Source: JBCCQH01 sp039024435 (GTDB taxonomy: Bacteria; Bacteroidota; Bacteroidia; J057; JADKCL01). From it: a DNA stretch of 64,000 bases. Shown here in pieces: positions 44,006 through 51,999 of this stretch. How positions within the stretch are numbered: position 1 is the stretch's first letter; each line of letters opens with the position of its first letter. The notes beneath the pieces are model-generated. The model ran no database searches. It was given only the letters and a program-made list of their open reading frames with translations, and had not been told where the DNA came from. A program made the position numbers and the translations under genes. The stretch is taken from contig JBCCQH010000017.1 of assembly GCA_039024435.1 (NCBI GenBank), forward strand, positions 17,769 through 81,768, in the 5' to 3' direction.

Positions 44006-44677
44006 TTGGCCAATCAACGTTTCCGCATACTCCTCCGGCCGCTGAAATTCGTTTTCACCGGGATAATCATTTTGTCCGGGATCGCAATTCCGGCCCAGGA
44101 CCATACCCACATCCAAGTTCATTTCCTTTACGGCAGTACGCCCCGCAAAGCCTACAAGGACACGGAAAGGAAATGGTTTGGCGGGCGGCTCGGGGGGCAC
44201 GTTGGAGTAGAATTGGACAGCGGCCGCATCGTCAACTTTGTCCCGAAAGGCAGTTACCACGTGTTTGCCCGAAAAAAGGATCTTCACGGACGCTGGATGG
44301 TCCACGCGCCGCGCATGTTTTGGCAGGTGCTCGGAAACCAAGCGGAAGACGTCAAAAAAACCACGATCACGATTCCGGTAACTCCGAGCCAGTGGCAGGC
44401 CATGGACAGCCTCACAAAATGCTACCTGGATACGACTCCGTATGACTATGCGTTTTTGGGAATGCGCTGTGCCGCGGCTACCTACGATCTACTGGCGACG
44501 GGCGAGGTCCTGCCGGCCTGGTCCTACGGAAAAACCTGGCGCAAGATGTTTTACCCTCGGAAACTGCGCAAGCGCCTCCTGCTTCTTGCCCGCGAACAAG
44601 GCTGGCCCATTCGGCGGGATGCCGGTACCGAACGCCGCAAATGGGAACGCGATGTCGGTCGCTCCCGCGCCCCGTAA
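44006..44677 (+). CDS. Unknown exported protein, possible papain-like fold
   Basis: 223 residues starting TTG at 44006 (no ATG in frame nearby). An N-terminal hydrophobic helix (FVFTGIIILSGIAIPA) suggests export or anchoring. GGRLGGHVGVELDSGRIVNF supplies a conserved-looking His followed by a strand, and YDYAFLGMRCAAATYDLL a Cys near the start of a helix. The order His then Cys is that of circularly permuted papain/LRAT-like enzymes, so a peptidase or acyltransferase is possible but unproven. The last 50 residues are very basic. It is convergent with the cyclase gene 18 bases away. Confidence 0.6.
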   Translation: MANQRFRILLRPLKFVFTGIIILSGIAIPAQDHTHIQVHFLYGSTPRKAYKDTERKWFGGRLGGHVGVELDSGRIVNFVPKGSYHVFARKKDLHGRWMVHAPRMFWQVLGNQAEDVKKTTITIPVTPSQWQAMDSLTKCYLDTTPYDYAFLGMRCAAATYDLLATGEVLPAWSYGKTWRKMFYPRKLRKRLLLLAREQGWPIRRDAGTERRKWERDVGRSRAP

Positions 44678-44695
44678 AACCACTGGTCAATCAGA

Positions 44696-47062
44696 TCACC
44701 CCGGTTCAAATTCCCGGGCACGCTCGACGAAATACATGTCGATTTCGCCTTTGTTCTTCGCTTGCACCTTGCCGCGGTATTCGCTGCTAAAATTGCGCTG
44801 GACGATCTCGTGGGTGGTTCCGGAGATATTTACCTTGCCCACGGCTCCGCTCGATTCCATCCGCGAGGCGGTGTTTACCGTATCTCCCCAGATGTCGTAG
44901 GCAAATTTCTTCTCTCCCACCACCCCGGCGACGACCGGACCGCTGTGCACTCCGATCCGGATATTCCACTTGGGCTCATTCGGCGAAAGCTGATTGTTGA
45001 AGCTGCGAATGAAATCCCGCATCATCAGCGCGGCGCGCACCGACTTATCGGCGTGGTCCTTGTCCGCCTTGGGCAGTCCACAAGCCGCCATGTAGGCGTC
45101 CCCGATGGTCTTGATTCGGGTGAGGCCCGTGACCTCGGTGATCCGGTCAAATTCCAGGAAAATTGCATCGAGCTTCCCGACGAGTTGCTCCGGAGTGAGT
45201 TTTTCCGAAATCTTCGTGAACCCAGAAAAGTCAGTGAAAACGACGGTCACTTCCTCGTAGTTGCGGGGGACCGCTCTCCCCTTTTCCTTGAGTTCGTTGG
45301 CGACCTCCACCGGCAATATGTTCAAGAGCAGGTTGTCGCTTTTCTCCCTTTCCTGGGCAATGATCCGGTTTTTTCGCCGGACCAGTACCAGAGCAAGCAA
45401 AATCAGCAGGACCAGCAGGCCCATCCCCCCCAACAGGTAAAACAGACTCTGGATCCGGGCACTCCGCTCCGCCAATTCGAGTTCCGTGAGCCGGGCTTCG
45501 TTTTCTGCCAGCTCCAGATTTTGCCGGGCCAGTTCGGCTTCCGCCGCTTTTTCCTTGGCCCTTTGCTTTTCGTTGCGCGCCTCCAATTCCGCGATGCGGG
45601 TCTTGTTGTTGAGGTCGGTGATTTCCGCCTCTTGTTGCTCGGTCTTGCGCTTTTCCTCCAATAGCATGAGCGCATTGAGCGCCCGCTTGGCTTCAACCTG
45701 CTTGTAGGCCAACTGCGAATCCTTCAATTCAAGTTCTTTGCGCTGCAGGGCTTCTTTTTTCGCTTTGGTCTCGTTCTCGGCTTCCAGGCGGGCGATTTCT
45801 TCGGCTTGCAGGGCCTGGGTCGCAAAACCAATTTTGAATTGGCGCTCCAGGCGCTCAAGGTCGGCGGCTTCCTTGAGGATATCGCGGCGGCTGTCCCGCT
45901 CAATGCTGGCCAGCGAGTCAAATTTCAGGTAGTATTCGAGCGCGTCTTCAAACTCGTAAAGCCCTTGAAGGATGAGCGAACGTGTTTTGTAACTGCTGCC
46001 CTCGACCCGTTTGGCCCGGCTGGCGATGGCCTCATTGATCGCCAATGTATTGAATTCCAGGGCATTGTAGTGATCTTGCTTTTGTAGGTAAATGAGCGCC
46101 AGATAATCGTACGTACTGGCTTGCGCGGCGCGATTTCCGACCCGCTCGTACGCATTGGCCGCCTTCTCTAATTCCTTAATCGCGGCGGTCACCCGGCCTT
46201 CGGAGTAGTTCAGAATCCCCAGATTGGCGTACATCGTCGCCCGGGCCTCGGTTTTGTCCTCAAGGGGCAGTTCTTCGAGGACCTTTTCGAAGTAAAAGGC
46301 CGCGGAATCGCCTTCACCCAGGTACTTGTAGGCGTACCCGATGTTGTTCAGGGCGGTGATCGAGGCTTCGGTTTGACCGCCCTTCTGGGCAAGGCGGTGG
46401 GCCTGCCGCGCGTGGCCCAATTCTGCGCGGTAATTTTTCTGCAAATGCGCGACCTGACCGAGCAACTGGTGCATCCAAAGCTGGTCGTCGATGTCGTTGC
46501 GTTCTTTCGCCAGGCTCAATCCTTCCCGCAGGTGCGCTTTGGCATCGGAGTAGTCACCATTGTAGAGCTTGCTGCGGGCGCGCTGCTTGACCAGACGATA
46601 GTGCCGCACCGGAGCATGTTGAATCGCGAGGCTGTCCGCTTCCCGGTAAGCCGCTGAGGCATTGCTGTAAAGGCCATTCGAGAAATAAAGATCCCCGATT
46701 TCCTCCGCCCCCGAGGCCAGATCTTGGTAGCGCTTGCGCCGCTGGTAAAAGTTTTGCCGCTTCAGCCGAATACCGAGCTCCTCACTGAGTGCCTCAATGG
46801 TGCGGTACTGCCGGATCAGGCCGTGGTAGGCCCCTTCCGCTCCCCGATCAAAGCCGATGATCTCCGAAATCGCCAGGGCCCGCTCGAGTACGGTCTCGAT
46901 GGTATCGGTCCGATCCAGGCGAATCGCTTCGTCCAGCAAGCTCAACACTTCGGTCGAGTCAAACGTGGAAATGTCCGCCTCGGGGGCCGGGCCTTGCGCC
47001 CAAACCGGGCCATACGGGAAAAGCAGCAAGAGCAACAGCAGGTAGTCGCACAGTCTTTTCAT
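44696..47062 (-). CDS. TPR-coiled coil-class III adenylate cyclase membrane protein
   Basis: 788 residues. Order: signal-like segment, TPR repeats (about 65-380, for example SITALNNIGYAYKYLGEGDS), a long Glu/Lys/Ala coiled coil (about 400-545), one membrane helix (LLGGMGLLVLLILLALVLVR), then the cyclase domain (about 580-780). Catalytic metals: VVFTDFSGFTK and the Asp in TIGDAYMAACG. Lys in RIKTIGD and Asp in FAYDIWGDTVN point to ATP rather than GTP. The Asn and Arg of GDTVNTASRME are the transition-state pair. It would make cAMP in response to a periplasmic TPR signal. Its ATG overlaps the stop of the upstream TonB receptor. Confidence 0.9.
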   Translation of the reverse strand: MKRLCDYLLLLLLLFPYGPVWAQGPAPEADISTFDSTEVLSLLDEAIRLDRTDTIETVLERALAISEIIGFDRGAEGAYHGLIRQYRTIEALSEELGIRLKRQNFYQRRKRYQDLASGAEEIGDLYFSNGLYSNASAAYREADSLAIQHAPVRHYRLVKQRARSKLYNGDYSDAKAHLREGLSLAKERNDIDDQLWMHQLLGQVAHLQKNYRAELGHARQAHRLAQKGGQTEASITALNNIGYAYKYLGEGDSAAFYFEKVLEELPLEDKTEARATMYANLGILNYSEGRVTAAIKELEKAANAYERVGNRAAQASTYDYLALIYLQKQDHYNALEFNTLAINEAIASRAKRVEGSSYKTRSLILQGLYEFEDALEYYLKFDSLASIERDSRRDILKEAADLERLERQFKIGFATQALQAEEIARLEAENETKAKKEALQRKELELKDSQLAYKQVEAKRALNALMLLEEKRKTEQQEAEITDLNNKTRIAELEARNEKQRAKEKAAEAELARQNLELAENEARLTELELAERSARIQSLFYLLGGMGLLVLLILLALVLVRRKNRIIAQEREKSDNLLLNILPVEVANELKEKGRAVPRNYEEVTVVFTDFSGFTKISEKLTPEQLVGKLDAIFLEFDRITEVTGLTRIKTIGDAYMAACGLPKADKDHADKSVRAALMMRDFIRSFNNQLSPNEPKWNIRIGVHSGPVVAGVVGEKKFAYDIWGDTVNTASRMESSGAVGKVNISGTTHEIVQRNFSSEYRGKVQAKNKGEIDMYFVERAREFEPG

Positions 47063-49410
47063 GGCAGGTGATAGGTTAAGCCCAGCGTAAACAGCCGCGC
47101 CTGCTGGGGCATGTAATCAAATTGGTAACCGGATACGTCCGTGGTAAAAATGCCCCGGGAGGCACTCTGGGTGACATTGGTCATGCGAAAATAGCCCATG
47201 AACCGGGTCGTGAAGTCTTGGCTGACGACAAAATCGATGTTGTAAAAGGGGGCGCTGGTATTGGTTTCGATTTCATCGTTGATTTGGGAGATGCCCCAGG
47301 TAAATCCACTGAAAAACTGGCTGTATACGCTGATGCAAAAACCCTTTTTGGTTTCCAGGTGGACATTTGCCCGGCCCATGAATTGCGGCAGGGAACGGTA
47401 GCCACTGATGGTGTCCACGCCTTCGATGGCTTCCTGGGCGATGTTGTACTGCCCCGAAAGGTCCACGCGCAACACTTTACCAGTGTAATTGATCTCCGCT
47501 TGAATCGCAGCCAGTTCGGACCGAGAATTGGCATTGTTAAAACCAAACAGGTTGTCCTCGACCAACGTTGAATCCGCGTTGGGATCGGGCTGGGGCGGCG
47601 GTCCCCCGGAGTCGACGTCCTGACCGAGGCGGGTGGAAAACTGCTGGCTGGGGAAAATACTGTTGGACAGTGAATGGGCAAAAGCGTGGACGGTCGCGCG
47701 CAAATTTTTCGAGATGTCAAACACTGCGCCCACCTCAATGCTGCTCAACCGCTCCTCCTCCAAATCTACCTCTGTCCGCACCAGCAGGGGCTCCAATTCG
47801 TCATTGGGGCCCATTGGGACATTCACTTCCCGATAGTTGTTGAAGCGATAGTAGGTAGAAGGCTGCCGAAAAGCGCTGCCGAAAAATGCCCGCAGGCGGA
47901 TCCGCTCGCGGGGCTTCCAGAACAAGCCCACCTTGGGACTGAAGACAAGGTCACGCTCAACTTCAGAACGGTCCAAACGCCCTCCCAGGGTAAAGTGGAA
48001 TTTTTTCGTGCGGTAATTCATTTGCAAGAAAGCCCCCAACTCCGTTTCGAAATACTCATTCCAAATTCCCACCGGACTGATCGCGCTGAAATCATCCGCC
48101 GAGTTGAGGACCACAAACTCGTCCTGCATGCTATCAAACCGCACCGAGGTTGAATCAAAAGGATTCTGTAAAAACCCCTGGAAAGCCGCTCCGCTCAGGA
48201 ATTGGGCGGTGACCCCCCCCATAAAGGAGGTCCGCTTGCTCAGTTGATAAAACGCCAGTTGCTCCAGCAGAAAATCATTTGACTCCGCGTAAAGGTGATT
48301 GCGACCCGCCGAAATCGGGTGGGCCACCCCTTGGTACTCAGAAGTCTCGTCGATTTCGTAAATCACCGAGGAAGCATTTGTCCGCAAGGTCAACTTCCCA
48401 AAATCGTGCTCCCAGCGCAAGCGGTTCGCGTAGATGTAGTCGGAAATCTTCCCGTGGGGGAACTCGTAGGAGATGTCTTCCGGATGCGAACCAATGGCGA
48501 CGTTATCGCTCCGAAACAGGGTATTGGAATTGAGCGTAAAGTCCCGAAATTTCAGAGTAGCGCCGATCAGACGCGATTCGTGAGGAAAATCTCGGATACT
48601 GGGCACCAAGGGATCCGCCGTATCCGCGGCCCGCCAGTAAGGACTTTCCAGCGCAATGGAAGAGTCATCCACCGAGACCAAATCATCGGTATACAGCATG
48701 CCGATGTCCCGCATTGATTTATAGGAGCCGTAGATGTTGTAGTTCAGCACGTTTTTCCGCTTGCCAAACTTGCCCCCGAGCGAAAGGTGCATCTCGGTGG
48801 TCCCGGCATTGCCCAGCGCGACGCTCCCCATCGCTTCCACCGGCCGCTCGATGTCCGAAAGTACGATGTTAATCACTCCCGCCATCGCGTCCGCTCCGTA
48901 CAGCGCCGCCGCCGGACCGACGATGATCTCGATGCGCTGCGCTTGCCGAACGGGGAGGTTGGCGGCCAGGATCATCCCTTTGGCCGCCGAAGGATCCAGC
49001 GGAATGCCGTTGATGAGAATTTTGGTGTAGAAATTGCCCAGAAGCCCCCGCATCAGGAAGGTCTCCCCAAGCAATGCTTCTCCGGGCTGTGAGGTCCGAA
49101 AGCCAGGAATGTTTTTCAGCACGTCGACCAAGGTCGCATAACCATTTCGCCGAATTTCTTTGTTGCTGACAATGTAAGTCCGGATGGGAAGCTCGTCGGC
49201 ATTCTCTGCAATTCGGTTGGCTCCAAAAATCTGCTTGGCATCCTCGGGCAAGGCGTCGAGGATATCTGTCCGGCCAAACGCTTCCAAACCAAAAACCGAA
49301 TCGGCGGGTGTCACCTGGCCCACTGCGAGCCCGAACCCGGCAATGGCAACCAGCATCGTCAGCAGTATGATTCTGAATGTGAAAGCCTTCTCACTCCTGT
49401 AGGTGGTCAT
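47059..49410 (-). CDS. TonB-dependent outer membrane receptor
   Basis: 783 residues. A signal segment is followed by a plug domain (VDVLKNIPGFRTSQPGEALL and RIEIIVGPAAALYGADAMAG) and a C-terminal barrel ending in aromatic strands (FTLGLTYHLP). Such receptors import siderophores, vitamins or sugars with TonB energy. It lacks the N-terminal carboxypeptidase-like domain of SusC-type proteins, so it is closer to a classic siderophore or metal type. The substrate is unknown. Its stop overlaps the start of the adenylate cyclase gene by 4 bases. Confidence 0.9.
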   Translation of the reverse strand: MTTYRSEKAFTFRIILLTMLVAIAGFGLAVGQVTPADSVFGLEAFGRTDILDALPEDAKQIFGANRIAENADELPIRTYIVSNKEIRRNGYATLVDVLKNIPGFRTSQPGEALLGETFLMRGLLGNFYTKILINGIPLDPSAAKGMILAANLPVRQAQRIEIIVGPAAALYGADAMAGVINIVLSDIERPVEAMGSVALGNAGTTEMHLSLGGKFGKRKNVLNYNIYGSYKSMRDIGMLYTDDLVSVDDSSIALESPYWRAADTADPLVPSIRDFPHESRLIGATLKFRDFTLNSNTLFRSDNVAIGSHPEDISYEFPHGKISDYIYANRLRWEHDFGKLTLRTNASSVIYEIDETSEYQGVAHPISAGRNHLYAESNDFLLEQLAFYQLSKRTSFMGGVTAQFLSGAAFQGFLQNPFDSTSVRFDSMQDEFVVLNSADDFSAISPVGIWNEYFETELGAFLQMNYRTKKFHFTLGGRLDRSEVERDLVFSPKVGLFWKPRERIRLRAFFGSAFRQPSTYYRFNNYREVNVPMGPNDELEPLLVRTEVDLEEERLSSIEVGAVFDISKNLRATVHAFAHSLSNSIFPSQQFSTRLGQDVDSGGPPPQPDPNADSTLVEDNLFGFNNANSRSELAAIQAEINYTGKVLRVDLSGQYNIAQEAIEGVDTISGYRSLPQFMGRANVHLETKKGFCISVYSQFFSGFTWGISQINDEIETNTSAPFYNIDFVVSQDFTTRFMGYFRMTNVTQSASRGIFTTDVSGYQFDYMPQQARLFTLGLTYHLP

Positions 49411-49900
49411 GTAAAATATTTAGGGACCCGTAAATTCCGACAAACCGGACACACAACTGAATTTAATGACTTCGATGCTTAGTACAATAAAAAATTGCGA
49501 AGAGGTTGGGATTTACCGCAAAAAAACAAAACAGCCGGTAAAGCTGTTTTGCGTCGTCATTTCTGTATTCGTAATTTTTCGCCGCTCCTCAAAAGCCCCA
49601 ATCTTGGAGTCGGTTTAAATATTCCGTCAATAATTTGGTTTAGAAAAGAAAGATGAATTTTGCCTTTGGCTCAAAATAGCCTTTTTTCCGCAATTATCCT
49701 CTCCCAATTCTCGATAATTCAGTAGTTTCTGAAAATCAATGGGCAACGCGGAAAAACTTCTTTGTCGGTTCCTCGATTTTGCCGCTCGAATCCACCACGG
49801 CTAGGGATTGGGTTGACATTGCTCAGCGAACGCGCATTGAACCCGGAACCACTGCGCAAAAACAAATCCCACCGCGACCGGTTGAAAACGGAAACGAAAC
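49411..49900. other. Intergenic region upstream of the TonB receptor
   Basis: 490 bases with one notable structure at 49520-49551 (reported separately) and an A/T-rich stretch around 49600-49700. No gene is supported. A frame on the minus strand at 49719-49928 is a shadow of the SRPBCC gene region. Confidence 0.4.
49520..49551 (-). promoter_or_regulatory. Hairpin with T tract in the leader of the TonB receptor-cyclase operon
   Basis: Perfect arms CAAAACAGC (49527-49535) and GCTGTTTTG (49543-49551) with a 7-base loop. On the minus strand it is followed by a run of T (49520-49526). It lies about 110 bases upstream of the receptor ATG. No gene on that strand ends before it, so it may be a leader attenuator or the end of a small RNA. 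Confidence 0.4.
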
Positions 49901-50401
49901 ATGGCCCACCTCGAATTTGATACCGCAATTTTTGCGCCCATCGAACGGGTTTTTGACCTGGCGCGCAGTATCGATTTCCACGCGATTTCGGTACCCGGAA
50001 CCGGAGAGCGCCCCGTGGCCGGCCGGATGACGGGCCTCATCGAGCTGGGCGAAACAGTGACTTGGCAGGCACGCCACTTGGGAGTACAGCAAAGGCTGAC
50101 CACCCGCATCACCAAAATGGAACGCCCCACCTGCTTTGTCGACATCATGGTGCGCGGCGCTTTCCGCAGCCTGCAACACGAGCACTATTTTCGCGAAGAA
50201 AATGGAACCACGACCATGACCGACCGCATGGAATTCGAGTCGCCACTCGGGGGAATCGGTCGGCTATTCAATCAGATCTACCTGACCGAATACATGGAAC
50301 GGTTTCTGCGCACCCGGGCGACCATCCTCAAGGATTGGGCGGAAAGCGAGCGCTGGCGCGAGATCCCAGGACTGGTGGATTCCGCTCGTACCTCCAAATA
50401 A
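49901..50401 (+). CDS. SRPBCC (START-like) family protein
   Basis: 166 residues. AHLEFDTAIFAPIERVFDLARSID-like start (AIFAPIERVFDLARSI) and the final helix VYLTEYMERFLRTRATILKDW-like (here LTEYMERFLRTRATILKDW) are typical of the polyketide cyclase/coenzyme Q-binding START-like fold. Such proteins bind hydrophobic ligands. The ligand is unknown. A strong convergent terminator follows. Confidence 0.85.
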   Translation: MAHLEFDTAIFAPIERVFDLARSIDFHAISVPGTGERPVAGRMTGLIELGETVTWQARHLGVQQRLTTRITKMERPTCFVDIMVRGAFRSLQHEHYFREENGTTTMTDRMEFESPLGGIGRLFNQIYLTEYMERFLRTRATILKDWAESERWREIPGLVDSARTSK

Positions 50402-50430
50402 TGGGGCAAAAAAATCGATGGAAAAAGTAA

Positions 50431-50462
50431 ACGCGGGCCGGAGATTGCTCTCCGGCCCGCGT
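50431..50462. terminator. Strong bidirectional terminator
   Basis: Perfect 14-base G/C-rich arms 50431-50444 and 50449-50462 with a 4-base loop. It lies between the convergent SRPBCC gene and the gene ending at 50485, with an A tract on the left that becomes T on the minus strand. Confidence 0.85.
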
Positions 50463-50484
50463 GCTTTAATATCGCTTAGCGATC

Positions 50485-51948
50485 TTATTCAAAGACGACT
50501 TTCTTGGTGATCGTTCCCTTGCGGGTAGACACCCGGACGAAATAAAGTCCGCTCGTCATTTCTTCCGATGCGAGGGTGTATTCCTGAACCTTCAAGCCTT
50601 GCTCGTGGAAGATGCTGCGTCCTGCGAGGTCCAGCACTTCGACCCCAACGATGTTATTGCCGGAAATCGTGGAACGAACGTAGAGGTTACCGGCGGTCGG
50701 GTTCGGGAATACCGATACCGAACCGGCGTCGAGTTCATCTTCATTGGCGGTAAGTACGCAACCGGGCAGGCCGAGGGCGCAAACTGCGCGTGGCGAGAGG
50801 TAGTTGACGATGGTGTCCAGGTAAGCGGTCGCTTTGGCGATGGACATGTCCGGATTCGTCTGGAGGCTGGCAGCGACGTTCTGCGAGGGGCAGTTGGTCG
50901 AATCAAAGTACTCCCAGGGACCGGATTCAACTCCCGGACGATTGAATGGAAACAGGCCGTCGATGCCACCGTTGACCGCATTGGCAGCCGTGGTGTAGGG
51001 ATCATTGTAGGTGGCGCTGTTGAAGCTATTGTTGTTGCCCAAGCGGCTGTTGCGGGACTGTACACCTTGGCTACCGGATACGTTGACCACGAATTCCTGG
51101 GTCGTCGGGACGATGACCGCGCCGAATCCGTACGGGGCGAAGGGATCACTCGGCACGTGGAAGGACACCATCGGACCTTCACCGGCTTCAATCCAGGAGG
51201 AGTCGCCCACGGCGCCGCCCATGTTGAAGGCAAACTGGATTTCCGAGTTTTCGTTCACGTAGTTGCCGACTTGCAGCGTACGGTTTAATTTACCTTCGAT
51301 GTCCCCCGAAAGCATGGTATCCACAAAGGAAGTCAAGGTATTCGGGTCAATGAACTTGGCGAGGCTGATTTCATCGTAGTCGCTGAGGAAAGTACACCCC
51401 AAGCTCAGGTAACCACCTGTACCGACTCCGCCCATGGTCACGCGGTTCACGTCAATGCCGTACGTGGCCGAGTTGGTGCGGAAAAAGCGAACGGCGGTGA
51501 ATCCATCTTGGATACCCCGATAAGCCGCATTGAGCAGCGTACCGGTCCGCTCTTCCTGGACCGTACTGGCCGGGTTCCAGCCTTGGCGGTAGGAAAATGC
51601 CGCGGCGACAAAACCCCGCTTGGCAAGCATCGTACAGAGCATCTCTACGGTCCAGTCCTGACGTACGCCGGTACACTGACCGTTGATGGGCGGCGGCAGG
51701 AAAGATCCCGTATGGGCCACCAGGATCAGCGGGCGCGCAGTACTGGTATCGCCCTGTGGCTCATAAAAGTCCAGGCGGAAAGTATCCAATTGGGGCGTAC
51801 CGGTAAGCACCGAAATATTTGCTTGATAGATGATGTCCCGCGTCACGTCGACGTTCGTGAACACTTCATCCAAGTAGCGCTGCTGCCCAAAAGCCTGGGA
51901 CAAGCCGAAAAATGCCACCAGGGCGAACGATAGTAAAATCTTTTTCAT
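50485..51948 (-). CDS. Secreted alpha/beta-hydrolase-like protein with T9SS sorting domain
   Basis: 487 residues. A signal peptide (ALVAFFGLSQAFGQ) is followed by a segment resembling esterase/poly-hydroxybutyrate-type hydrolases (TARPLILVAHTGSFLPP, GFVAAAFSYRQGWNP), with VTMGGVGTGGYLSLG where the nucleophile elbow GxSxG is expected. Here the Ser position is Gly, so the catalytic residue is doubtful. The C-terminus is a type A sorting domain (VSVFPNPTAGNLYVR to the end). It follows the TonB receptor at 52000 by 51 bases and may be its operon partner, for example a surface lipase or esterase acting before import. Confidence 0.8.
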   Translation of the reverse strand: MKKILLSFALVAFFGLSQAFGQQRYLDEVFTNVDVTRDIIYQANISVLTGTPQLDTFRLDFYEPQGDTSTARPLILVAHTGSFLPPPINGQCTGVRQDWTVEMLCTMLAKRGFVAAAFSYRQGWNPASTVQEERTGTLLNAAYRGIQDGFTAVRFFRTNSATYGIDVNRVTMGGVGTGGYLSLGCTFLSDYDEISLAKFIDPNTLTSFVDTMLSGDIEGKLNRTLQVGNYVNENSEIQFAFNMGGAVGDSSWIEAGEGPMVSFHVPSDPFAPYGFGAVIVPTTQEFVVNVSGSQGVQSRNSRLGNNNSFNSATYNDPYTTAANAVNGGIDGLFPFNRPGVESGPWEYFDSTNCPSQNVAASLQTNPDMSIAKATAYLDTIVNYLSPRAVCALGLPGCVLTANEDELDAGSVSVFPNPTAGNLYVRSTISGNNIVGVEVLDLAGRSIFHEQGLKVQEYTLASEEMTSGLYFVRVSTRKGTITKKVVFE

Positions 51949-51999
51949 ACTCCTATCAGTAATTAGTTGTAGTAAATTTTATCCAAAAATTTTGTTTCC

